Shown here one piece after another: positions 1 through 5,045 of a stretch of 5,923 nucleotides of DNA. The DNA is from an alpha proteobacterium SCGC AAA240-E13. Its GTDB lineage: Bacteria; Pseudomonadota; Alphaproteobacteria; Pelagibacterales; Pelagibacteraceae. The stretch lies in contig AZHR01000034.1 in assembly GCA_000504625.1 (NCBI GenBank), positions 1-5,923 of the forward strand, read 5' to 3'. The position numbers and the translations under genes are program-made. The number at the start of each line of letters is the position of its first letter. The first letter of the stretch is position 1. The notes under the pieces were generated by a model. The model was not told the DNA's origin. It ran no database searches and worked only from the letters and a program-made list of their open reading frames with translations.

Positions 1-105
1 GGATGGACTTTAGGTGCAATTTCTGGAAAAATTATTTCTGAAATGTTAGCAGGAGATAATACCAATTTAAATCTTGAACCTTATAGTTCCTTAAGGTTTA
101 GTTAA
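1..105 (+). CDS. FAD-dependent oxidoreductase, DadA/D-amino-acid dehydrogenase-like (C-terminal fragment, cut by window edge)
   Basis: Frame 1 is open from the first base to a TAA at 103-105, giving 34 residues that begin GWTLGAISGKIISEMLAG and finish PYSSLRFS. This matches the usual C-terminus of DAO-fold flavoenzymes (D-amino-acid dehydrogenase, glycine/sarcosine oxidase-like). There a 'G(W/H)T(L)..xxGKxIAExIxG' helix contributes to FAD binding and is followed by a 'xPFxxxRF' tail. Such enzymes oxidise an amino acid or secondary amine to the imino or keto acid. The catalytic and dinucleotide-binding parts lie outside the window, so the substrate cannot be judged. The stop codon overlaps the ribosome-binding site of the downstream permease, so the two are probably co-transcribed. 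The family call is good; the exact activity is open. Confidence 0.7.
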   Translation, partial: GWTLGAISGKIISEMLAGDNTNLNLEPYSSLRFS

Positions 106-108
106 GGA
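104..108 (+). promoter_or_regulatory. Shine-Dalgarno AAGGA that fixes the GTG start of the EamA permease
   Basis: AAGGA lies 4 nt before the GTG at 113-115 and overlaps the TAA of the preceding oxidoreductase. It supports the non-ATG start: the next in-frame methionine codon is about 100 residues downstream, inside the membrane domain. The stop/SD overlap also suggests translational coupling of the two genes. Confidence 0.6.
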
Positions 109-112
109 AAAA

Positions 113-1009
113 GTGTTTTCAAAGAATACAGCTGCTTATACATTTCTTTTATTTGCCACATTGTTTTGGTCTGGAAATTTTATTGTGGGAAAAGCAGCCA
201 GCATTTTTGAAATTCCACCTTTCACCTTGAATTTTTATAGATGGTTATTTGCATGGTTAATATTAGCTCCATTTACGCTTCAGGAAATTTTTGAGAAAAA
301 AAAATACGTGTTAGACAATATTAAGCTTATAATAATACTGGGAATAACAAGTATTACACTTTTTAATTCCATAGTTTATTATTCATTAAATTTTACAAAT
401 GTAATCAGTGGGGTTTTAATGATTTCTACTATACCAGTGATGATTATTTTCTTTTCTTGGATCTTCAAAATTGAAAAAACAAATGTTTATCAGATCTTGG
501 GCATAATTTTTTCTCTATTAGGCGTTGTGGTGATCATAACCAAGGCAAAATTAAGTTTATTATTTAACCTAAATTTTAACAAAGGCGATATATGGATGGT
601 GGTGGCTATGTTTTCTTGGGCAATTTACTCTGCTTTACTGAAAAAGAAAAAACATAAACTTTCACAAATCGCCCTTCTACAAACAATTATAACCATGGGA
701 CTTATATTTTTATTGCCCATTTATATTATAGAAATGAAAATGGGTTATCTTGCAACTCTAAATCTCCCTTTTATATTAACTTTAACTTATGTAGTACTGT
801 TTCCAGGGTTAGCATCATTTCTTTTTTGGATAAAAGGTATTGCGATAATTGGTGCTAATAGATCTGGAATATTTTTACATTCAATGCCAGTATTTAGTAC
901 CATAATGGCAATAATAGTTTTTGGAGAAGAGTTTATGTTTTTTCATTTAGTAGGAGCAGTACTAATATTGATTGGAATATTTTTATCTAATAAAAAAAAT
1001 TATGCTTAA
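113..1009 (+). CDS. EamA/RhaT-family (DMT superfamily) inner-membrane permease
   Basis: This is a 298-residue protein of normal length for the drug/metabolite transporter superfamily, with two tandem EamA repeats and about ten predicted membrane helices. Approximate spans are residues 8-27, 39-57, 70-90, 95-117, 125-143, 159-176, 186-206, 219-240, 251-270 and 275-292. The first repeat begins with the family-typical LFWSGNFIVGK (about 17-27) and includes the P-F..NFYRW segment (36-44). The second starts at about 159 with DIWMVVAMFSWAIYSALLKK. Near the end, SGIFLHSMPVFS and FGEE (about 251-273) match the usual 'P(v)fa.l.a.l.lgE' motif of helix 9. Members export or import small metabolites such as amino acids; substrate cannot be read from sequence. 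It sits between a DadA-like oxidase and a 2-hydroxyacid dehydrogenase and overlaps the latter by 8 nt, so a role with amino or keto acids is plausible (inference). Confidence 0.9.
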   Translation: MFSKNTAAYTFLLFATLFWSGNFIVGKAASIFEIPPFTLNFYRWLFAWLILAPFTLQEIFEKKKYVLDNIKLIIILGITSITLFNSIVYYSLNFTNVISGVLMISTIPVMIIFFSWIFKIEKTNVYQILGIIFSLLGVVVIITKAKLSLLFNLNFNKGDIWMVVAMFSWAIYSALLKKKKHKLSQIALLQTIITMGLIFLLPIYIIEMKMGYLATLNLPFILTLTYVVLFPGLASFLFWIKGIAIIGANRSGIFLHSMPVFSTIMAIIVFGEEFMFFHLVGAVLILIGIFLSNKKNYA

Positions 1010-1343
1010 AGTTGCTATTTTAGATGATTACCAAAATGTTTCTCAAGCTTTTTTGAATTTGAAAAAACTTGATGGAAAGTATGAATTTAAAATATTTAAT
1101 GAAGCATTTAGGGATGAAAATGATGCTGGAGAACAACTAAAAGATTACGAGGCTCTCTTGATAATGAGAGAGAGAACAAAAATTACCAAGTCATTAATAA
1201 ATAGGCTGAAAAAACTCAAGTTTATTATCACCAGCGGAATGAGAAATAAAGCAATTGATCTTGATGCGGCAAAGCAAAGAAAAATTATAGTTTGTGGAAC
1301 AGAGATAAACTCAAATCGAAATTCTTTTAATTTTTTTATTTAG
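1002..1343 (+). CDS. D-isomer-specific 2-hydroxyacid dehydrogenase (SerA-like), truncated after the N-terminal third
   Basis: The start is taken as the ATG at 1002 (MLKVAILDDYQNV), not the upstream in-frame TTG at 972, because MLKVAILDDYQ is the normal N-terminus of this family. The start overlaps the permease stop by 8 nt, indicating coupling. Residues 1 to about 105 look native: AILDDYQ (5-11), LLIMRERT (52-59), FIITSGMRNKAIDL (74-87) and VCGTEINSN (97-105). In intact relatives of about 310-320 residues, a proline and the 'T.EL.w.LIL' helix follow, then the Rossmann NAD domain (GxGxxG) and the catalytic Arg/Glu/His. None of these are present. After Asn105 the frame reads eight unrelated residues to TAG at 1341-1343, antisense to the tail of the minus-strand dehydrogenase. 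The product should be inactive, so this is effectively a pseudogene or an artefact of a chimeric join. The family call is confident; the cause of truncation is not known. Confidence 0.8.
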   Translation: MLKVAILDDYQNVSQAFLNLKKLDGKYEFKIFNEAFRDENDAGEQLKDYEALLIMRERTKITKSLINRLKKLKFIITSGMRNKAIDLDAAKQRKIIVCGTEINSNRNSFNFFI

Positions 1344-2249
1344 AATTAAATGTTTTAAATGACTATAAATCCATTGTTTATGATTTTCGTTGCTTGTTTT
1401 TATTGCAGATAATAGTTTTGTATTTAAATTTTTTGTTTTTGAAATTTCATTCAGATAATTCACATCTCTTCCTAGCGTACCTCCAGCAAATGGTACCCCG
1501 GGAGATAAAAAAGCTTTTCTACCGATTCTTGTTTCAGATTTTAAGCCTTCTTCAACTTCTTTTGCATCACCACCAGTGTACTCACAGATTGAAGATATTT
1601 CGTTAATAAAAGATATGGATGAAGCTAAAAATGAATTTATTGCATGTTTAGTTATTTCTGCAGACTCAATTTTCATCCATATTAAATTTGTATTTATTGT
1701 TTGTAAAAAACTAATGATTTTTTTTTTAGAATTAATATCTCTATAACCAATAATCATTCGGTCTGCCTGTAAAAAAGATGACAATGAATTTCCAAGCCTT
1801 AAATTTTCTGGACAACAAAAAAAATGGAATTTTTTTTTTAAAATATTCTTTGAATAATTTTCTAATAACTTTATCGATCCTACAGGTAATTGAGATGAAA
1901 TAATCACATATTTATTAGAATTTAGTTTTTTTAATGTATTTTTAATTCTATCTAAAACATATTTTGTATCTGCTTGATCATATTCATTAACAGGTGTGTC
2001 ATAAGTAAACCATATAATGCTTGCTGTATTTAAATTTTTTAAATTATTAACAAAAGATAATTTTCTATCTTCTGTTGACGTTTTAATTAAATCTTTTAAC
2101 TTTGGTTCAAATATAGGAGTAGTATTTTTTTTAAGTTTATTAACTATTTTTTTATTATCATCATAGGCAATAACATTATGTTTTAAAGATGCAAGACATG
2201 CTGAAACTACACATCCACAATGCCATAAACCTTGTACAAAAACTTTCAT
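1311..2249 (-). CDS. UDP-glucose/GDP-mannose dehydrogenase-family protein, lacking the C-terminal domain
   Basis: The 312 residues cover the N-terminal Rossmann domain and the central dimerisation domain of nucleotide-sugar dehydrogenases, which usually have about 410-450 residues. N-terminal signs are VFVQGLWHCGCV (3-14, dinucleotide loop), WFTYDTPV (80-87), SSQLPVGS (118-125) and CPENLRLG (146-153). The central domain shows ESAEITKHAINSFLA (195-209), with the conserved Lys201 and Asn205, then FINE (214-217), EEGLKSETRIG (233-243) and FAGGTLGRD (254-262). At the usual catalytic Cys (GGSC.xKD) there is Thr258, as I recall for the 'GLWHLG' subfamily, so classical two-step oxidation to a uronate is doubtful. 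The chain ends KIKRISI then TGA, just where the C-terminal domain (LG-x-(T/A)-(Y/F)-K-P) should start; that stop lies in sequence belonging to the convergent gene. The ATG overlaps the epimerase stop as ATGA. Probably a sugar-nucleotide enzyme made non-functional by truncation. Confidence 0.8.
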   Translation of the reverse strand: MKVFVQGLWHCGCVVSACLASLKHNVIAYDDNKKIVNKLKKNTTPIFEPKLKDLIKTSTEDRKLSFVNNLKNLNTASIIWFTYDTPVNEYDQADTKYVLDRIKNTLKKLNSNKYVIISSQLPVGSIKLLENYSKNILKKKFHFFCCPENLRLGNSLSSFLQADRMIIGYRDINSKKKIISFLQTINTNLIWMKIESAEITKHAINSFLASSISFINEISSICEYTGGDAKEVEEGLKSETRIGRKAFLSPGVPFAGGTLGRDVNYLNEISKTKNLNTKLLSAIKTSNENHKQWIYSHLKHLILNKKIKRISI

Positions 2250-3208
2250 TTTCTTTTTTTAAAGACCCATTTATTATTTTTAAGATATCTGGTGGTTTGT
2301 TCTACACTTTCCTTGATTGTTAATTTGGGTTTCCAGCCCAAAGATCTAATTTTTTTAGTGCTTAAGAATATGAATGGACTATCTCCAATCCATCCTCTTT
2401 TGCCGCCAGAAAAGGAAATTTTTGGTTTAACTTTTAACTGATTACAAATTACATTTATTGATTGCCTTACACTAATATATTCGTTTGTTCCAAGATTAAA
2501 AATATTTATTTTATTCTTTGATTTTTTTATTGCAATAAGAATAGCTCTAATACAATCATCAACATTCAAATAAGATTTTCTTTGATTTCCATCACCTAAA
2601 GCTTTTAAATAAGTTGGATTTTTAAATAATTGATTACAAAAATCGTAAACATGACCATGAGTATATCGGTTACCTAAAATGGATACAAAGCGAAATATCC
2701 AACTTTTAAAATTAAATGCTTCACAATATGCTTGAACAAAAGATTCTCCAGCAATTTTCGATGCACCATAAAACGATGTTTGTATTGGAAAATTGTCATT
2801 TTCTGGAGTAGGAAAATTTTTTGGTTCCCCATAAACTGATCCTGTAGAACAAAAAACAATTTTATTTACATTATTTTTTCTCATTGCTTCTAATACATTG
2901 TATGTAGTTATTGTATTTTGTTCCAAGTCTCTAAAAGGGTTTTTATAACCATATCTGACGTCAGCATTTGCAGCTAAGTGAAAAACAATATCTATATTTT
3001 TGAAAATTTTTTCTATTTTTTTAAAATTTAATAAATCGCATTTAATAAATTTAAAATTTTTATCTTTAAGGGCATATTTCAAGAATTTTTTTTGGCCAGT
3101 ATTTAAGTTGTCAATACCAATGACACTGCTATTATTAAGAAGTAATTTGTCAACTAGATTGCTGCCTATAAAACCAGCACAACCTGTTACCAAAATTTTT
3201 TTAGTCAC
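2246..3208 (-). CDS. NAD-dependent epimerase/dehydratase (GalE-like extended SDR)
   Basis: This is a complete 320-residue extended short-chain dehydrogenase/reductase. TGCAGFIG (8-15) is the NAD-binding loop, D33 of GIDNLNTG is the typical cofactor-selecting acid, CDLL (57-60) contacts adenine, and HLAA (77-80) follows. The catalytic set is Thr122 (in STGSVYG), Tyr147 and Lys151 (FYGASK). RFVSILG (173-179) and KSYLNVDDC (211-219) belong to the substrate-binding half. Such enzymes interconvert UDP- or other NDP-hexoses, most often at C4; the precise sugar is not readable. The start is GTG at 3208: the overlapping ATG at 3210 reads ATG-TGA and cannot be used. No strong SD is visible. The gene lies 12 nt after the transaldolase stop and overlaps the dehydrogenase start by 4 nt, so all three are one operon. 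Family call is very secure; specificity is open. Confidence 0.9.
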   Translation of the reverse strand: MTKKILVTGCAGFIGSNLVDKLLLNNSSVIGIDNLNTGQKKFLKYALKDKNFKFIKCDLLNFKKIEKIFKNIDIVFHLAANADVRYGYKNPFRDLEQNTITTYNVLEAMRKNNVNKIVFCSTGSVYGEPKNFPTPENDNFPIQTSFYGASKIAGESFVQAYCEAFNFKSWIFRFVSILGNRYTHGHVYDFCNQLFKNPTYLKALGDGNQRKSYLNVDDCIRAILIAIKKSKNKINIFNLGTNEYISVRQSINVICNQLKVKPKISFSGGKRGWIGDSPFIFLSTKKIRSLGWKPKLTIKESVEQTTRYLKNNKWVFKKRK

Positions 3209-3220
3209 ATTCTTTGTTAT

Positions 3221-3940
3221 TTAATTGATTTTAAAACCTGCACCTATAGCATCTTTATAAAACGTTTTAACGGTATCTAATGAATAATCTTCTAAATCGT
3301 AATTAATTAATTGTAATTTTTTAACTATATCTTTTGTCACTGTTATAATATGGCAACCTATTTTATCCGCCTGAATTATATTGAGTAATTCCCGGGGACT
3401 TGCCCAAAGTAATTCAGATTTCGAATTAATTTTCATCGCTTTTAAACAGTCGTTCATCAATGGAATGGGATCTCTGCCTGTATCAGCTATTCTTCCAGCA
3501 AACACGGATATAATGCTCGGAACTTTATTATCAAGTACCGACAGTACTGTTTTGACCTGACCCAAAGTCATTATCGCAGTAATATTTAATTTAACTTTTT
3601 TTTCGGCTAAACGTTGAATTAATTCTTTAGAACTTTCTTTTTTTGTATTTGTTATAGGAATTTTTACATAAACATTATCAGCCCAACTTGTAATTTTCAT
3701 TGCTTGTTTTTCCATCTCATTAAAATCATCAGAAAAAACTTCAAAAGATATTGGTTTTTCCTTTATTGTTGAAAGAATATCTTTTGCAAATGTTTCATAA
3801 TCTTTAATGCTCGCTTTCTTCATCAAGGTAGGATTAGTCGTTAAACCCTTAATGAAAGTTTTGCTATTCATATCTAACATATCTTTCTTATCAGCGCCGT
3901 CGGAAAATATTTTTACTTTTAAATCTTCTATTTTTTTCAT
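3221..3940 (-). CDS. Transaldolase-family protein (TalC/fructose-6-phosphate aldolase-like)
   Basis: The 239-residue length fits the short transaldolase/FSA subfamily (about 215-240), not classical TalB (about 315). The TIM-barrel motifs are all present: IFSDGAD (11-17) with the acidic residue of strand 1, GLTTNPTLMKK (32-42), VYVKIPITN (90-98) with Lys93 as the predicted Schiff-base lysine, LNITAIMT (118-125), SVFAGRIADTGRDP (145-158), WASPRE (179-184) and GCHIITVT (195-202). It is therefore expected to be a class I aldolase transferring or cleaving a three-carbon ketol unit of a sugar phosphate. Start is ATG at 3940, preceded by AU-rich sequence without an SD. As first gene of an operon with sugar-nucleotide enzymes, it probably supplies or modifies a sugar for surface glycans, not the central pentose phosphate pathway (inference). 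The family is clear; substrate is not. Confidence 0.88.
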   Translation of the reverse strand: MKKIEDLKVKIFSDGADKKDMLDMNSKTFIKGLTTNPTLMKKASIKDYETFAKDILSTIKEKPISFEVFSDDFNEMEKQAMKITSWADNVYVKIPITNTKKESSKELIQRLAEKKVKLNITAIMTLGQVKTVLSVLDNKVPSIISVFAGRIADTGRDPIPLMNDCLKAMKINSKSELLWASPRELLNIIQADKIGCHIITVTKDIVKKLQLINYDLEDYSLDTVKTFYKDAIGAGFKIN

Positions 3941-4068
3941 TTTTATTAATTTTAAATTGTATTAAAATAATTATTGTCCGTAAAATTTATTTTCCCCGTT
4001 TTTTTTTAAACAATGAAATTTATCATAACTATTGCTGATAAATTTTTTTTTGGCGATAATTTTAGAAC
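3941..4068. promoter_or_regulatory. Intergenic region upstream of the transaldolase operon
   Basis: These 128 bp separate the stop of the small lipoprotein gene from the transaldolase start, both on the minus strand. The segment should contain the promoter of the three-gene operon, since the other genes follow with 12-nt or negative spacing. It is low-complexity A/T sequence, so I cannot single out a convincing -35/-10 pair. It holds an inverted repeat (listed separately) and a short C/G-containing patch, TTTTCCCCG at 3990-3998. I do not recognise any known riboswitch. Confidence 0.3.
4016..4051. terminator. 10-bp perfect inverted repeat with adjoining T-tract, possible terminator
   Basis: AAATTTATCA (4016-4025) and TGATAAATTT (4036-4045) are perfect reverse complements around a 10-nt loop. 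On the plus strand a run of nine T (4043-4051) overlaps and follows the right arm. On the minus strand the stem is preceded by the matching A-run. It lies 18 nt past the stop of the minus-strand lipoprotein gene, where a terminator is expected, but the T-tract is on the wrong side for that transcript and no plus-strand gene ends nearby. The stem contains only two G/C pairs, so it is weak. It could equally be an operator-type palindrome upstream of the transaldolase operon. Confidence 0.35.
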
Positions 4069-4380
4069 TTAGTAAGGAAACATAATTAGCTTAAAGGTCC
4101 CAGGATACGTCCTAGGATAAAAAGAATTTATTAATTCCTTATTTTTCTCATTCTTTGCTATTTTTTTTCTGCGTTTAGAATCTTTATTTAAATCTATAAC
4201 ATTCTCAAGTATTGTTTTCCCCGTTGTTTTTTTAACCCCATAGCTTAATGAATAGGAAATAGCCGATTGATAGATATTTCCACTGGCTACACCCGTAGCA
4301 GCGGGTCCTACAAGAGCTAATATCTGAAAGCACCCATTTAAAAATAGAGTAATAACTACTACAAAAACAACTTTTTTCAT
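4069..4380 (-). CDS. Small predicted lipoprotein of unknown function
   Basis: Taking ATG at 4380, the product is 103 residues; in-frame GTG (4386) and TTG (4389) codons upstream would add three at most. The N-terminus is a classic lipoprotein signal: MKK, then the hydrophobic stretch VVFVVVITLFL, then the lipobox LNGC with Cys17 as the predicted lipidated residue. The mature part begins with a small-residue, Gly/Ala/Ser-rich stretch (about residues 24-48: GPAATGVASG, then YQSAISYSLSYG). Next come KKTTGKT, a Lys-rich segment (about 66-81), and a short tail with YPRTYPG. Similar short 'ATG.ASG.....A.S......K..TGK' lipoproteins occur in SAR11-like and other alphaproteobacteria as I recall them, without known function. 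It is expected in the periplasm, anchored to a membrane. It diverges from the IalB-like gene over a shared promoter region, suggesting a common envelope context. Confidence 0.7.
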   Translation of the reverse strand: MKKVVFVVVITLFLNGCFQILALVGPAATGVASGNIYQSAISYSLSYGVKKTTGKTILENVIDLNKDSKRRKKIAKNEKNKELINSFYPRTYPGTFKLIMFPY

Positions 4381-4476
4381 CTCCACCAAACCTTTTATAA
4401 TAAATGTCTATATTTTTATATATAATAATCAATTTGTAATGCAACTTATAATTGTAACAATAATGTTGAAATATTG
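4381..4476. promoter_or_regulatory. Divergent promoter region between lipoprotein and IalB-like genes
   Basis: About 96 bp of A/T-rich DNA lie between two divergent start codons, so both promoters must be here unless transcripts are very short-leadered. For the minus-strand gene a plausible pair is TTGCAT (complement of 4439-4444) and TATATA (complement of 4417-4422) with a 16-nt spacer, which would leave a leader of roughly 30 nt. An AAAAGG lies 10 nt before its ATG. For the plus-strand gene, TTGTAA at 4434-4439 is a possible -35, but no good -10 follows. No strong SD precedes the ATG at 4477. These assignments are by eye in very A/T-rich sequence and are weak. Confidence 0.3.
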
Positions 4477-5013
4477 ATGATCTTTAGGAATTTACAAACT
4501 AGTTTATTGCTTCTTTTATTTTCATGCATGTTCGTAATTGCCTCTGAGACAAATGAAAAACAGATTGAAACTAAACGTTCTGGTTACTGGACTTATTATT
4601 GTAAAGATTATGAGAAAGAAAGACAATGTGAGATTGTTCGAAAAATTAATATTAAACAACAAAACGAAACGTTTTTAATTGTCTATAAAATCACAAAAAA
4701 TTTGAATGCTAAAGTAAAAGAAAGTTTAAACATTATGACTCCCCTACCTCCTAGAGTAAACATAAAAAAGCGATTGAAAATAAGCTTTGATGACAAGATA
4801 AAATTTACCAGATCGTTTTTAGAATGTGAGGACAAAAGTTGCTTGGCTGTGTTTAAGAGCTACAGAATACTTAAATACTCAATGAAAAATTTTAACAAAA
4901 TGAAAATTACTTTTTACGGTTTTGAAGATGAAGAACCTATTTCTCTTACTCTCCCAATGGATGGATTTACGCAGGCATTCGATAATATTAATGAACAATT
5001 AAAATCTTTTTGA
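4477..5013 (+). CDS. IalB-like (invasion-associated locus B family) exported protein
   Basis: Using ATG at 4477 (an in-frame TTG lies one codon upstream), the protein has 178 residues. Residues about 4-23 form a signal peptide: a positive start, the L-rich core SLLLLLFSCMFV and a likely signal peptidase I site after IAS. The mature part follows the IalB pattern. W38 and C42 with C51 (W.YYC......QC) form one Cys pair. A 'MTPLPPRVNIKKRLKISFDD' segment (87-106) corresponds to the usual 'P.Gv.l..g..l..d', and C117/C122 (FLEC....CLAVF) form the second pair. The C-terminal SLTLPMDGFTQAFD matches the 'lsL.GF..A' ending. The four cysteines probably make two disulfides in the periplasm. The family was named in Bartonella but is widespread in free-living alphaproteobacteria, where its role is not settled. 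LFSC resembles a lipobox, but the hydrophobic core continues past it. Confidence 0.75.
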   Translation: MIFRNLQTSLLLLLFSCMFVIASETNEKQIETKRSGYWTYYCKDYEKERQCEIVRKINIKQQNETFLIVYKITKNLNAKVKESLNIMTPLPPRVNIKKRLKISFDDKIKFTRSFLECEDKSCLAVFKSYRILKYSMKNFNKMKITFYGFEDEEPISLTLPMDGFTQAFDNINEQLKSF

Positions 5014-5045
5014 GAATTTCAATAAAATTTATTTTTTTGATTTAG

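Noticed and set aside
1394..1606. Plus-strand open frame of 70 codons inside the sugar dehydrogenase gene
   Set aside because: It is antisense to clearly conserved motifs (the RIG, FAGGTLGRD and GLK region), has a low-complexity Leu/Phe/His-rich translation and no SD. It is a shadow of the real gene.
2232..2441. Plus-strand open frame of 69 codons over the epimerase 3' end
   Set aside because: It is antisense to the conserved epimerase C-terminus and has no recognisable protein features.
2674..2859. Second minus-strand open frame inside the epimerase gene
   Set aside because: It overlaps the catalytic region (STGSVYG, YGASK) in another frame, so it is an out-of-frame shadow.
3000..3224. Plus-strand open frame of 74 codons over the epimerase 5' end
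   Set aside because: It is antisense to the NAD-binding N-terminus and Phe/Leu-rich only because of the A/T bias.
3990..4235. Near-identical patches TTTTCCCCGTT plus T-run at 3990-4009 and 4215-4235
   Set aside because: One copy is intergenic and the other encodes the KKTTGK stretch of the lipoprotein. The match is short (11 exact bases plus a homopolymer) and could arise by chance.
4232..4444. Minus-strand 70-codon open frame overlapping the lipoprotein start
   Set aside because: It runs through the lipoprotein signal sequence in another frame, contains irregular Cys/Tyr-rich sequence and has no SD. The lipobox frame is much better supported.
5014..5045. Possible terminator between the convergent IalB-like and coiled-coil genes
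   Set aside because: The 32-bp gap is only A/T-rich; no stem of useful length with a reasonable loop could be found by eye.
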